64,000 nucleotides of DNA from assembly GCA_029641185.1 (NCBI GenBank), contig JAPWGK010000019.1, positions 930,001 through 994,000 of the forward strand, read 5' to 3'. Origin of the DNA: Pseudofabraea citricarpa. Its lineage: Eukaryota > Ascomycota > Leotiomycetes > Helotiales > Dermateaceae. The notes under the pieces are model-generated. The model worked only from the letters and a program-made list of their open reading frames with translations, had not been told where the DNA came from and did no database searches. Positions 22,216-34,312 of this stretch are shown here, one piece after another. Positions within the stretch are counted from its first letter, which is position 1. Each line of letters starts with the position of its first letter. The translations under genes and the position numbers were made by a program.

Positions 22216-22752
22216 ATGCTAAGAACCACAACAAAACGATTCATCATGGCAGCTACCACACATAAATCCTCAAATCCTTCATTCAAAATCCTCGATGCAC
22301 CACACCGCAAACCCATCACGCAGCCTTCCCTCTTTTTAGGCGGCAGTATAATCAACAACTGGCAAAAGACCCTGTCAGCCTCGCTCTCCGACCTACCAAT
22401 AACGATCCTCAATCCTCTTCGCGAGGATTGGGAAGCCATCGGAGCAGAAGAGATCTCTAATGTGTCTTTTCGGCAACAGACTGATTGGGAGCTGGACATG
22501 CAGACCGAAGCAGACTTGGTGGTGGTGTACTTTGCACCTGAGACCCAAGCGCCAGTCAGTTTATTGGAGTTGGGGTTGGCTACTGTGAAGGGGTCAGATA
22601 AGGTTTTGGTTTGTTGTCCCACGGGTTATTGGAAGAAGGGCAACGTGGATGTGGTTTGTAGTCGGTTTGGGATTCGGGTGGTTGAGAGTTTGGGGGAAGT
22701 CGAAGGAGTGGTAAGGGAGAGAATGAAGGTACTTTGTGATGTCGAAGCCTGA
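22216..22752 (+). CDS. Nucleoside 2-deoxyribosyltransferase-like protein
   Basis: Single-exon protein, 178 residues from the first ATG; an in-frame ATG at 22246 is an equally good start. It fits the small nucleoside 2-deoxyribosyltransferase-like family (Rossmann-like, nucleotide salvage or effector-type enzymes). Visible marks are the SLFLGGSI strand-turn, NPLREDWEAIGAEE, RQQTDWELDMQTEADLVVVYF and APVSLLELGLA, whose Glu corresponds to the catalytic nucleophile position in this family. LVCCPTGYWKKGNVDVV then matches the family's C-terminal strand. The substrate cannot be judged from sequence. Confidence 0.82.
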   Translation: MLRTTTKRFIMAATTHKSSNPSFKILDAPHRKPITQPSLFLGGSIINNWQKTLSASLSDLPITILNPLREDWEAIGAEEISNVSFRQQTDWELDMQTEADLVVVYFAPETQAPVSLLELGLATVKGSDKVLVCCPTGYWKKGNVDVVCSRFGIRVVESLGEVEGVVRERMKVLCDVEA

Positions 22753-22945
22753 TGTGGTCGTCGGATCTCTTTTCTCTTTCAAGGCTTAGCAACTTGGAGA
22801 TGTGATAAGATTTCATGCCAGACTTGTGGAAATTGGTATATTGATATCAATCATGTACTTCTAATCTACAACGCCTTTCTTGAAAGGGGTTAAATGACTA
22901 TCGCCAATTGAGCGATAAATTGAATTTACAAAGCTTTAAGGATGC

Positions 22946-24684
22946 TCAGTCAACTCTTCGATCGCTTTCTGCATCCCTATCCAGCTTGATGAACAGGGTA
23001 GATATGATGGCTAGAGAATATATAGACTGTTTGGGTCAGTAAGTATTTCCCAGGCAAGGAACTTGCGAGCTTACTGCGGCCACAAAAAATGGCAGAGCCA
23101 GCCATGCAGACGGAAGTCTGAAAGCAGCAGCCAATAGCTGATGCATAGAAGGATCACCAATTGCATGTCCGATGTTCTCAAGGACCGCGATTCCAGCGAA
23201 CAAGGTCGCTTTCGAGCTGTCGGATATCCAATAGGAGACAAGGGATAACGCTGAGACTTTGGAGCCAAAGCCGGCCGAGAAGAAGAACAATCCTTTGATA
23301 TAAATTAATTCCGAATCATGGCAGAGAAAAGGGTGTTTTTCTTACCAAATGGAATGAGTTCGGCTGTGGGAGCCAAGCCAAGTAATAATGCGCCAGTACA
23401 CAGTAAGGTTACACTTGTTCTTGCCAAAACCAAATCTATCTTCTGAGGTCGCACACCATATCTTGTTCTGATGTAATCGCTAGCGCGAGGAACCAAAAAC
23501 ATGAAGAGGAAAATAGTAACTACTGCTGCCTCGGTATAGAAAGTTGCTCCCTTGGAGAGTTTCATGCCAAACCGCACAGAGGCATACTGAATCAACACGT
23601 TGAGTGTTGTATATCTCAAGGTCCCTACTAAGAAAACAGGCAAGGTGAGTAATATGTTACGGTTTGTCAAGGCAGCCTTGATCCCATCGGCTAAAACTTG
23701 CTTGGTTGACTCTGTTCTTGCTGCTTCTGTATCATCCTTGTTCCGCAGGTAATGTCCGGAATGTCTCGGGTCCGGCATTGCCCACAGAAGAAACAAACAG
23801 ACAAAGAGAGATGCGAAAGCAAGCCCACATGGAATCCAAGGCGAAATATCAATAGTGACAGAGGCAATAAACGAAGCGACAAGTTCGGCTACGTAAAAGG
23901 CAGAGAACATGTAATAAAAGGTGGTGCTTCTATAAAAATGTAAGCATCAGAGAGATACTGATAATACGGCTAGAAAGTCTTACCTTCGCTCTGGAGGGAT
24001 TGCTTCTGAAGCCATAGCCCACATGTTTGCTGCAAAAGGGTAAAACCCGCCGCCAAAAAGCAGGATTATAGAAGAGAGCCAGACCAATTGGAGTGGGAAT
24101 ATCCGAGGGAAAGCACCTATCAAAATGAGCGAACTGCCCGAGACAATGGATCAGTGCAAGCATACAAACGACAAAGATCTCACAAAGTGAGCCAGCAAGG
24201 CCTATAAGTGACATAGACATGATCTTTCGATGGCCATAATGATCTCCCAATTTTCCATATGGGATGGCAAGCAGCAGCACTGTTCACCGATTAGAAAATA
24301 TCAAATGCCCAGGACTATTTATGTACCTGGTATAGTGTCATAGAGTGATTTCCAGCCTCTTATTGTAGCTAATGAAACTTGTACTTCGGTGATCTTGCAC
24401 AGAGACTCTTTGATCACATCTCCCGGGCCAATCACGCTAGGGTCATGTACCAGGTAATAAGCCACGCAGAGCGAATTCTCGTAAATCTTGATCAAGGGGG
24501 CCACCAGGATCATTTCACAAAAGGCGATCAGGAAATGAAGGCCCATGAAATAGAGGAACAGAGTGAATACGGCCGGTGTGCTCTGTGGTTCTTGCGAGGG
24601 TTCATCTATGTCGCGTGGTTCGTCGACGAACAGGGGTACATCTTCAGGTACGATATCATCTCCATCCGAAGAGGGTTCCATCAT
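22946..24684 (-). CDS. MFS transporter (MFS-A of the cluster)
   Basis: Twelve-helix major facilitator transporter, probably a plasma-membrane exporter. Model: complement(22946..23026, 23075..23292, 23346..23929, 23984..24116, 24166..24279, 24327..24684), 495 residues. The N-terminus is acidic (PSSDGDDIVPEDVP), then helix 1 with FCEMILVAPLIKIYENSLC. This matches a fungal MFS group with the pattern 'APxxxlyE...C..YY...DPS'. Motif A reads GKLGDHYGHRK. A 49-nt intron at 24117-24165 and a final 48-nt intron at 23027-23074 restore frame; without them helices are interrupted. First of three minus-strand MFS genes in a row. Substrate unknown; position near the PKS suggests metabolite export but that is inference. 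Confidence 0.82.
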
Positions 24685-25096
24685 GGACTTCTCTTAAGCA
24701 CAGATAGAATGTGTTGTTCGATAGGCAAGCTTGAGGATTATCGTAGGATCGCTGGTTGGGACACAGTGTGGTATCACATGACTGTATCACATCGGGCAGC
24801 GCGGCGTGAACTGGTCACGTGTGGAACATCACGACGCGTCAACCTCGCGATGTTTGAACCCCAGTAGAGGATGTCAACCTCCTTTTGCCATCACCCATAA
24901 GCGCGTTTATTCTGTCTAAAAGGTGCTCTCTGGATCTATAGGTATATTTCTTTACTACTTGTCTTGAAGTGGCCCCGAAGAGCTGCTTCCTTTTATGGCC
25001 CACACGACTGATGATGATTCTCGATGATTCTCAACACTACAAAAAGCGGGATGTCTAGACAGTGTTAGGCCTTCGCAGCGAAACAGTACCAATGGA
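24685..25096. other. Spacer between MFS-A and MFS-B
   Basis: This 412-bp stretch is the promoter side of MFS-A and the 3' side of MFS-B. A TCACGTGTG element (24817-24825, CACGTG core) and ACGCGTC at 24834 lie about 130-150 bp upstream of the MFS-A start; CACGTG is a bHLH-type site. No gene is seen. Confidence 0.45.
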
Positions 25097-27323
25097 CTAC
25101 ACCACAGCTTTCTCCTCAATGTCTACCCTTTCAACGGTTGCTTCTACGTGTTCTGTCATTAGCTCTTTCACCCCCTTCAGTGCCGCAACTGCAACCAACG
25201 CGAGGACAACAAAAGGGACGACGGATGCCCAGGCTAGCCGATATGCATGTGCATAGGTATTTTGGCTGGCTTTCATAGCAGCTCCCAATATTGTTGCATC
25301 CATACCCGGAACTTGCCCGATGGCCTCAGCTGAGCCTGCTGCCAAGGCAGTCAAAAGCTCCCCGACAGATGAGCTCGGGAGCCCAGCATCTGTGGCAGCC
25401 TTTGAAACTGCAGGTGCATAGCTTGAAGCAAGTTTGCCATTGATAATTGTGTCGAGAACAGCGGATCCGTAAGCACCTCCCAATGCTCTCGCAGAGAACG
25501 CCAAGCCAGTTGCCGTCGACAAATACGCATGGGGTGCAGTGAACTGTACCAATGCGATGAGAAGTGTGAGCGGTCCTGACTGGCCAAGTCCCGCTATATA
25601 GCAGTTAGTGTCTGGACTCTACATCCATATCTCCAACTACCTACATATTACGTTGAAGCCGATTTGAGCTTTGTTCATCGAGGGAGTAATGGTGCAATAG
25701 CATATTGTACTAGAATTTGCATCAGCAAAAGAATTTAGGTCGATACACCAAGCTTACACAACCAAGAAAAGAGTAAAGGTGATTAGCAATGGGGTTTTCA
25801 AGTCCTTCTTCCAAGTGGCATACAAGCTATCGAGTCAGCACTGACGCATCCCACACAAACAAGCATCTACTTACGTTATTGGCACTGAAGCAACAAGTGT
25901 GGTCAGAGTATATGCCAACTGCCGGATGGAGATTCGCCATGCGTTTGTCTCAAAGCCGAGATGGAGAACGATCAGCGGCGTGACACTGTTTACTGCACTG
26001 TAAAATATCCATCTGCAAGTGGTGTAAGTGCTTGCAAGTATCCATACCGGGTATCAGACTCACCCTTCAACGGCAAAAGCAAAAACCGAAAGTGGAAAAT
26101 TCAAATTGTTTTTGAAGAACACATGCGCAACAAGTCCATCATCACGTCCTTTCCACTCTATCTCATTGTTAGTAGATTTCCGCCGAAAGATCAGGTCGAT
26201 CAACGTACCATAAAGACAAAACGCAACGAATATGACAAGACCAAGAGTCAGGTTGGCAACGACATGTGGATTACTCCAAACATATGATCCTCCAGCCCAG
26301 TTCAATGCCAACAACATAAGGGTTGCACTGACTATGAAAAGGAAGGAGCCGACAGGATCACAATCCCATATCACACTGGACCAACGAATCTTCGGGGAAT
26401 CTGAATCTTTCTTTGGTGGCCAATAGAATGCATAGATTCCGAGAGCGGTAATCATGTGAAATGCAGCTTGGATCCAGAAAATACTTCGCCAGCCACTGCT
26501 GCTTGCATTTGTCGCAGCTCCTGCACCGAGACTTCCAACCCTACAGTATCGTAAGCATAAATGCAACCTAAAGCGAGTTCTCAGAGCATCTGTGGATACG
26601 TACAAACCGCCAATGGCCCCACCCATAAAGGCAAACCCATTTGCTAAAGCTCGATACTTCAAGGGTAACACCTCTGATGGTATTGCTTGTACAATCGAGA
26701 TGGTTGAAAGTGTGGTCCCAATCAGTATTCCGCCGCCAATCAACATAGTCATGGATGTTGCCTTCGCTGAGATAACAGCACCGGCAAAAGCAAGCAAGGG
26801 AGGAAAAAATGCCAAGTGCTTCCGGTCAAGAATATCGGACAAACGGCCAACAATTGGGGATAAAACACTCTGGATCAATAACGGCCCCTTCTGATATTAG
26901 GCATTTTTATTCGACGAGAACACAAAACCCACCTGAATGATCCATCCCGCAATACTGCCACCTCCAAGGTCTCTTACGATAAAACCAATTACGGATCCGG
27001 CAGCCACAACCACAAAAACTTGCGCCATTATTCTGTGCACTCAATAGTTAGATTGCATACTGCAATGGGGTTACAACGCAAGATATTACGCAAAGCAAGT
27101 GACGCTGGAAGTTCGTTAGCACCAGTAGCCATTTAATCAACATGGAGACCAACAAAACAACCATCCAAGACCTCCACGTGAGATTGATATGTCTATCATC
27201 TCTATACGAATCGAGCCTGACGAGCTTTGCTGGCGGAGTCGCAACCTTTTCCACATGGTTTACAGGAATCTCCTCCCTCTTGATTTGGTTTTCATCTTGC
27301 TTGTCTGGCTCAGAGTTCGTCAT
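25097..27323 (-). CDS. MFS efflux pump, TRI12/trichothecene-efflux-like (MFS-B)
   Basis: Probable 14-helix drug:H+ antiporter of the fungal TRI12/siderophore-like group. Model: complement(25097..25593, 25645..25709, 25758..25826, 25875..26012, 26064..26540, 26604..26890, 26933..27032, 27142..27323), 604 residues, eight exons. Group hallmarks: QSVLSPIVGRLSDILDRK (motif A), ILIGTTLSTISIVQAIPSE, KYRALANGFAFMGGAIGGL, FWIQAAFH, DPVGSFLFI, FTAPHAYLSTATGLAFSAR and C-terminal LMTEHVEATVERV. The first intron (27033-27141, donor GTTGAT) is the least certain junction; others are tight. TRI12-type pumps export toxins or metabolites in known clusters. Here that role is inferred only from family and neighbourhood. 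Confidence 0.87.
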
Positions 27324-28049
27324 TTTTCGTATCTATAATGCAGCCACGAAAAGCAAAGATAAAAAACAGTCTGTTCTAGCAAATATATTATAAAGGTCAC
27401 CTCTAAGTTTGAGGAGTAGCGAAGATTACTTGTACTCCTGTATTCACCATACAGCAAGTTGCATTCCGCTTAGCCTTTTCCTTGTTGGGGTATGTCCCAC
27501 AATACGGCGCTTCTCCAATTATTCCAGCTGATACCAAGGATGATTACCCCGCAAATATAACCGTACCCCGGAAAGATTTCCATTGCTCACGGTCTGCCCA
27601 TTATTGTCAATTATGGCGGCTTTCGGCAATTCGGCCATGTGCACACACCAATTCTATCATTCAACTGCCGTCGCAACTAGTGTTAGCAACGCGACCTCCC
27701 CGAATGCTTCTGCAGCCACAGCACTGTTGGTGGAGTGCTCTTCGGCGAAAGGAGCTTCTTGGTGTTTGGTCTCGCCCTCTCAAATAACGAGAATAGAATC
27801 TGTGGCTTCGAAAATGCTCAAAGCTGAGCTGGACAGACTTTTCACTGATCCCACATAGCAAATAAAATATTTTCAAGTATCTCAATACATGAGTGCAGTA
27901 GATTCTTATCGCAGAGTTCGTTTAAGACCAGGGTTCTCATTCCATACTTGGTCTTTTACGGAAATCACATATTTCATATATTGATGAATAAGGACAAAAA
28001 GGATGTCTCCGGTTCCTTCAGCTGAGTTTATATATTCCATGAAGGTTTT
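27324..28049. other. Spacer between MFS-B and MFS-C
   Basis: Contains the promoter of MFS-B and the 3' flank of MFS-C. Open frames at 27482-27858 on the plus strand show no family resemblance and are not called. Confidence 0.5.
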
Positions 28050-29859
28050 TCAACCTCTCATGAAATCGTTCAACCAAGCATTCCGGGCGATTGAACTCCT
28101 AATCCTCTTTCCAAAAATCCACAGAGGTACAGTCAATCCACAAACTGCAATAAATGTTCCACCTAGAACATTAAAAACATTCAAAGCTCCATCCTTTGCC
28201 AGCCAGTCGTTGACGAAATAAGTCAGTCCGAAAGTGAGAAAATTACGTGCATTTATTGCAACGAGAGCTATGTATTCATTAGCACCAGAATATGTGTTGC
28301 TGGATTATTTCTCACCTTCTTCCGCAAGAGATTCATGGGAGTCAATCACATAGCCAAAAACACAACCGTTTGCAAAAGCCAAAGCCATATTAGCTAGGCC
28401 GAAACAAAGAACTGGCCCGGACCAATGCGTTTGGAAATGCACTGTGGCTCCAAATCCAAAGAACCCAGCAGTTCCAATGAGTAGCACCGGAATCATCAAC
28501 AGAAGTCGAAATTCCGGTTCGTATATGCCATGGTTTCTTCTTGCAAAAACGACACAAAGATAATCATTTAGTGGGCCAGCAATAACTTCCCCCACAATGG
28601 TCATAATAAACGGCGACAAACTGATCAGACCCGTTTCAGAGACAGAAAAGTTATATGGTGGTAGGGTGAAAATGGCAGCGTTCACCACGCTGAAAACAAC
28701 GATCCACGTAAGGGTAACACCGTACAGCAAGAATGCCCAAAGTACCGCGGGATACCAAAAAACTACCACGGGACGAATGAGGATCTTCCAAAATGGAGTT
28801 TGGGTATGACGGCCAGTATAAACTCTCAGACTTCGGATATACGAGTGTTTTTCCTCGACTGGCTGTGGAGTCCTTGGCAGTTCTTGATGCTCAATTTCAA
28901 GCTTTGGCTTCTCTGATTCTGGGTGAAGTGACATGCCTGCATACCGAATCTGGACAGGCGCTCTTGCGTATGTGGTCTCTGGAACAAAGAGAATCACGAG
29001 AACCACGAATATTCCGAACATGATTGCGCATATTCCAAAAGTCCATTTCCACCCGAGGTCCTAAGTTCTTTAGCGGGTATCATGCAAAGACTAGGTATCA
29101 CTCACTTCAATAATATACCCACTTATCAAAGCCCCGCCAGAGATTCCAGACAGGAGAAACAGATTCCAGACCGCAATTCTTGTTGCTCTTTGATGAGTGA
29201 AGTACAGATCTGCAATAGTACACTGTACCAGGACTTCATATGGAGCCATTCCGAATCCAGAGACAATTCTACTAGCAAGAAAAGAGCTGTAGTTCTTTGA
29301 GAAAGCTCCCCAGATACTGCAAACGAGCATGATAATGATTGCCACAATGTATACGGGGCGTTTCCCCCATACTTTTGCTAGAGGATTAGCGATAAAGAGT
29401 GAAAGTCCGATGGTAAGAATCAACCAAGCAGTAGCTTGCGAAAGTGTATTGATACTGATACCAAGGTCTTCGGCAATAGTCACAAATCCAGGTGAGAGCA
29501 TCGGCCCAAACGCTCCCACAACAGCAGCTGAGAGCCCGACAATAAGCAAAATCATGTCCTTTTTCCATAGTGGCCACTGATGTTGTTAGTTCGGTGATTA
29601 CTATGCACTCGACTTCACCTACGTTTAGAGGGTCGTTGGGTGAGTCGGAAGGTTGTGGAACTAATATGATATGGGACAGTCTTCCAGTAGCATGCTTTAA
29701 CAAATCCGCAGGAACATCCTGATATTCGCGAGGAACATCTGTCTGTTCATGCAAAAAGGCTGCGATCTCTTTAGATAATGCTTTCATCAAGAAGTGGATT
29801 GCCTTACCCGTTCCCGGAACTTGTTCTAACTTGTGGTCTTCGAGTATCCCAAAGGCCAT
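28050..29859 (-). CDS. MFS transporter, DHA1-like (MFS-C)
   Basis: Twelve-helix major facilitator transporter of the same subfamily as the protein at 10759-13393. Model: complement(28050..28267, 28316..29060, 29106..29576, 29623..29859), 556 residues. It starts GILEDHKLEQVPGT, then SPNDPLN-WPLWKKD across an intron. Further marks are WGKRPVYI (motif A), RATRIAVWNLFLLSG, FVPETTYAR, PPYNFSVSETGLISLSPF and NHGIYEPEFRLLL. The central loop is of normal length here (about 60 residues). Its start codon faces the FAD monooxygenase across 585 bp, so the two may share a bidirectional promoter. Substrate unknown. Confidence 0.88.
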
Positions 29860-30444
29860 ATTTTTGATTTCGCTAATGGAGAGTAACGAGGAAGTTACTT
29901 TTTCGAAATTGCGTTGCTACTCCGAGAGTAAAATGCAGAGTAGAAGCGATTCAACAGATACAAAAACGAAAATGCGAAGAGCTTCGTCTTTTGAGGATTG
30001 GAAGGGCACGATGGCTGGTTCATGTTTACCAGTGATACGCCAGTTCGGGACCGACTAATTTGCATGCTGCACCCCACCAGACCCATGCTACTGCATCCCA
30101 AAGTCACATTTCATAGTCACATTGATTGCATATCAGGTTTCCCTTTTGGGGTTTGTCGGCATTTGCTGTACAATCCCCATGCATCAGTTCGAATATGGTG
30201 GGGAAGGCTTCATAGGCCCCGCAAATTCACCCCAACTGGGGGTTTTCCCGAGAGACGTTGATCTGCAAGATGATTAACTGAGTAAAAGCTGCTGCTGTAT
30301 ACGGTACGGAGCTACATCTTCTTCAGAACCTGGAAACCTGTCACTGCATAAACTATTCACAATCCGAAAGTTCAGCATCTGGTACTTGACTTGCGCGAAC
30401 TCCCGATTCAGTCATCGAAATATCAACTACTTTTTTACTTCACA
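29860..30444. promoter_or_regulatory. Bidirectional promoter region, MFS-C / FAD monooxygenase
   Basis: This 585-bp spacer lies between divergent start codons. It contains CCCCAACTGGGG (30230-30241), a near-palindrome with CCCC/GGGG arms, and several CCCCA/TGGGG words at about 30070-30200. No TATA box is obvious. A shared pathway regulator binding here is possible but not shown. Confidence 0.45.
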
Positions 30445-31805
30445 ATGGGGTCACTCGTACCTCCTGAATCTACCGGAATAAAAGTAATCATCGTTGGAGC
30501 AGGTTTCGCCGGCCTTACAGCTGCAATCGAATGCCATCGCAAGGGCCATTCTGTCCTTGTTCTAGAATCATTCCCCGAACTGAAGATTTTGGGTGACATC
30601 ATTAGCTTCAGCGCGAACTCTGGTAGAATATTTCAGCGTTGGCCTGGTATTGATGAAAAGCTCGACAAAATCATTCACAAAAGTGATGGGTTACAATACA
30701 AAACGTGGGATGGGGAAGATTTGTTCAAGCAGACCTGGACGGCCGAACATCGTGCTTACGGCAAATCATATAATGGACATCGAGGAGAAATCCACGAGAT
30801 TGTTTACGAACATGCTTTAGAATTGGGAATTGACATTCGCTTGGGTCACAAGGTTGAAGATTACTTTGAGTCTGAATCTGAGGCTGGCGTTATTGCTAAC
30901 GGCGAGAGATTTCCTGCTGATGTGGTTCTTGCGGCTGATGGTGTACGTTCCAAGGGAAGAACAATCGTACTTGGCTATGAAGATAAGCCAAAGTCTTCAG
31001 GCTATGCTGTTTACCGAACTTGGTTTGATTCCTCAAAGTTGGCAGAGGATCCAGATACCGCTTGGATGGTTAATGATGGCGATAAACATGTTGCATGGCT
31101 GGGACCAGACATCCATTTCATTGCGGCGTCTGTGAAGCATGGCAAAGATTTTAGCTGGGTCTGTACTCACAAAGTAAGTCAGTTTACGAAAATTTAGTCC
31201 TGGTGGATCTAAAGGATTTGAGCATGTCTGATAATCAGCAGGATGAAGCCGATATCGAAGAAAGTTGGCAATTTGAAACGGCAAAGACAGATGCGTATAA
31301 AGTTCTTTCCGGATGGGATCCTTTGGTTCAAAAAATCCTGGACGCCACCCCAGACCCTCTCATAGATTGGAAGTTAGTCTATCGCGATCCTTTGCCAACA
31401 TGGATATCACCACATCGTCGAATTTCTTTGATTGGAGATTCAGCTCATCCATTTCTCCCAACATCAATTCAAGGAGCCTCACAAGCAATGGAGGATGGCG
31501 TGGTAATTGCGGTGTGCCTGGAAAAGGCTGGGAAAGCCAATGTCCAAGATGCTCTATCTGCATTTGAAATTTTGCGATATGACAGAGTGAGAGCTGCACA
31601 GAAGACTGGAGAGACGACTCGTGACACTTGGCATAAAGCGAACTTCGACGAGGTTAAGAAGAACCCCGAGAGCATGAAGCTGAAGCGTGAGGCTTGGCTT
31701 CTCAATTTTGATGCCGAGCTTCATGCTGAAGACAACTATGCGATCGCTGTCACATCACTTGCAGAGCTACCTGGCAGAAGAAGGCCGCAAATAGCAGCAA
31801 AGTGA
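30445..31805 (+). CDS. FAD-dependent monooxygenase (salicylate hydroxylase-like)
   Basis: Group A flavoprotein hydroxylase, NAD(P)H- and O2-dependent. Model: 30445..31173, 31215..31805, 439 residues. The N-terminal dinucleotide fold is IIVGAGFAGLTAAIECHRKG with an acidic end to strand 2 (VLES). The middle DG motif is VVLAADGVRSK. The C-terminal GD motif is SLIGDSAHPFLPTSIQGASQAMED, which binds the FAD ribityl and pyrophosphate. The 41-nt intron is the only choice that keeps frame (THK|DLSMSD), giving the family's usual WxCTHK...EESW region. Family members hydroxylate or decarboxylate aromatic or polyketide substrates. It has no C-terminal membrane anchor. Neighbour of a P450 and part of the presumed metabolite region. 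Confidence 0.88.
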
Positions 31806-32478
31806 AAAGAGAGTTTCGTTCTGCAGTGTCGCCTGAAACAACAGGCTGAAGCCACAGACATTTGCCGCCTCGCAGGCTGTATGTATTCCATCATCTAGAC
31901 AAGACATTCTGGCTAAATAATGAATCTCGTTGTCGAAGTTGTTTGGATTGACAGCTATTTACCGACCTAAATTGCCGGCAAGTCATGTTGAAATCAACTC
32001 GACGCCAGCCTCGACAATACAATAACTCTGCCACATGTCCCGCTCCCCATGCATCTTGGCTCGGTGTATTATTATTGCCACAGCTGACATGGCTCGGGTA
32101 GCCGTGTTTGCGGGAGTCCCCCTCCCCCACAATTTTGTCCCGCTCGTTGCCAATGTCCCCAGGCTGACTGGTCCAAGACGGCTCAGCCCGACCCCACCAA
32201 GATGCTACATTCGAGCTGACTGTCTCCACGCGGCCCACTTCTCCAGATGTGCAACAGGACTTAAGAGTTTGGTGGTTATCTATCATAGATGAGTAAGCTC
32301 CGGCAAATCGTTCTGTTCAGTAGTACAAACTTCGGCAATGTATTGTCTTTGACTTTCTTCGGCTTCGCCAATGTCGAGAGAGAAGCCGACGGACCGCTCA
32401 AACATCCTTAAAAGCGTTTCCTTTGGTTATCTCTGATATCCTCCTTGGATCTGGTGGAACAGCAGCTTCCGGATCATC
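31806..32478. other. Spacer between FAD monooxygenase and P450
   Basis: This 673-bp stretch contains the 3' flank of the monooxygenase and the P450 promoter. CCTTAAAAGCG at about 32406, about 70 bp before the P450 ATG, is a weak TATA-like element. GCCAATGTC occurs twice (about 32149 and 32368). No gene seen. Confidence 0.45.
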
Positions 32479-34080
32479 ATGTCGGTCATTTCAATAATTG
32501 CGTCCTGGTATACGCTTGCTTGTCTTGTAGCAGTGCCATTCCTCATTCTAGCCAGCGATGTGTGGACGTGGCTTAGGATGCCCCCGGGGCCTCGACCGCT
32601 CCCTTTCATCGGTAACAAATTGCAGCTCCCCAAGCAAAAACCATGGATCAAGTTCCAAGAATGGTCCGATGTCTACGGACCGATATTCACTATCTGGGTC
32701 GGTCGCCGTCCAAGTATCATAATCTCGGATCCCAATATCGCTGTTGAGCTGATGGAGAAACGGAGCAATAAATACTCCTCAAGACCAAGATTTGTGGTTA
32801 TGGGAGAGATTTATAATAATATGGCATCAGTACTTGTTCAACCCTATGGGAAAGAATGGTCTCTGAGAAGGAAATTGTTACATCGCGCTCTGACGCCAGC
32901 CGCACTGAGAACTTACACGGCTCGCCAAGAAGCCGAGTCATCAAGACTTGCGTTTCATATCTTGAAAGATTCGGGGAGCTGGGAACGGGCGTTCGATAGG
33001 TTTACATCCAGTGTCGTTTTCTCTGTCGCTTATGGGCACCGCATCGACACTCTTGACTCGGCCGTGATCAGAGATCGACTGGGATTTATGCACTACATGG
33101 CTTCGCTGAATGTCCCAGGTGCATATCTGGTCGAGTCGATACCTGTTCTGAAATACTTACCAAACTTTCTTGCCCCATGGAAGAGAGACGTGCAAGAGCA
33201 CGGGAAGATTGAGGCTGCATCCAATGTTCAACTTGTGAATGACGTCAAAAGAGACCTCGCAATCGGCAGGGAGAAAGGAGTTGAAGTCTCTCAGTCACTA
33301 ACTCGCACTCTTCTGGAGACGCGCGAGAAAGAAGGAATAGCGTTATCGGATAGTCATTTCTCATTTGTGCCAGCCTCTTTGTTCGGTGCTGGGTCTGATA
33401 CGACAGCATCAACAATGTGTTCTGCGATTTTGGCACTCGTTACACATCCTTATGCTCTACAAGCAGCGCAACGGGAATTAGATGCAGTAATTGGTTTTGA
33501 AAGAACACCTACTTTCTTGGATGAGCCTCAGCTGCCATATATTCGTGCACTCGTCAAGGAAGTGCTGCGCTGGCGCCCAGTCGCTGTCCTTGGTGGAACA
33601 CCTCATTCGTCCACTGAGGACGACGTCTACGAAGGCTGGCATATTCCGGCCGGCACAACAGTCCTCGGCAACTCATGGGCAATCAACCTGAATCCAGAAT
33701 ACTACCCACAACCTCATATATTTAACCCTTCTCGGTTCCTCGATGACCATGACGTACGAGTTGCAAGAGAGCTTAAGGGGAAGCCTCATCCTGCAAAGAA
33801 TGGGCATTCTTCGTTTGGGTGGGGTAGAAGAATTTGTCCTGGTGCTGATCTGGCAGTAAATTCTCTCTTCATAGCTCTTTCGAAACTTATCTGGGCTTTC
33901 AATATCCAGGCCATCGAAGGAAGAACATACGACACTTTCGATTATACTGATGGTTTCAATATTCGGCCAAAATCATTTCAGTGTGACATCACCGTAAGAA
34001 GTGAGGCTCATCGATTGGTTTTGGAGAATGATATGAAAGCCGCTGAGAAAGAGATGGAGAAATTCCCACCCTATAATTGA
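32479..34080 (+). CDS. Cytochrome P450 monooxygenase
   Basis: Intronless microsomal P450 of 533 residues. It begins with an ER membrane anchor (about residues 5-30) followed by the Pro hinge PPGPRPLPFIGN. The I-helix oxygen-activation motif is GAGSDTTAS (about 303-311). The ExxR pair is EVLR at about 361-364. The heme-binding loop FGWGRRICPG puts the ligand Cys at about 453. The overall pattern (WRPVAVLGGTPH, DDVYEGWHIPAGT) is that of OrdA/O-methylsterigmatocystin oxidoreductase-like fungal P450s, common in secondary metabolism. All catalytic residues look intact. It follows the FAD monooxygenase on the same strand, 673 bp away, which suggests co-regulation. Confidence 0.93.
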   Translation: MSVISIIASWYTLACLVAVPFLILASDVWTWLRMPPGPRPLPFIGNKLQLPKQKPWIKFQEWSDVYGPIFTIWVGRRPSIIISDPNIAVELMEKRSNKYSSRPRFVVMGEIYNNMASVLVQPYGKEWSLRRKLLHRALTPAALRTYTARQEAESSRLAFHILKDSGSWERAFDRFTSSVVFSVAYGHRIDTLDSAVIRDRLGFMHYMASLNVPGAYLVESIPVLKYLPNFLAPWKRDVQEHGKIEAASNVQLVNDVKRDLAIGREKGVEVSQSLTRTLLETREKEGIALSDSHFSFVPASLFGAGSDTTASTMCSAILALVTHPYALQAAQRELDAVIGFERTPTFLDEPQLPYIRALVKEVLRWRPVAVLGGTPHSSTEDDVYEGWHIPAGTTVLGNSWAINLNPEYYPQPHIFNPSRFLDDHDVRVARELKGKPHPAKNGHSSFGWGRRICPGADLAVNSLFIALSKLIWAFNIQAIEGRTYDTFDYTDGFNIRPKSFQCDITVRSEAHRLVLENDMKAAEKEMEKFPPYN

Positions 34081-34312
34081 TGAGATACGCAAAAAGTGAG
34101 CAAGAAAGAGCAGCTCATCCTGCATTAAACTTTATGGATTTACTACAACTTCTCGCCATGATCGATCACAATATGTTCTTAAACACTGCTTTTCGTAAGC
34201 TTCAATGGTGATCATTAATGTATATACAATTTATTGAAACCGAGTAATAATAGCATATACATGTAAATCAAATGTGATAAGCACGATCTGCCGGCGAATT
34301 TCTTTTCAAATA

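Noticed and set aside
27482..27858. Overlapping plus-strand open frames between MFS-B and MFS-C
   Set aside because: No family resemblance, no splice logic, and located in promoter/3'-flank sequence.
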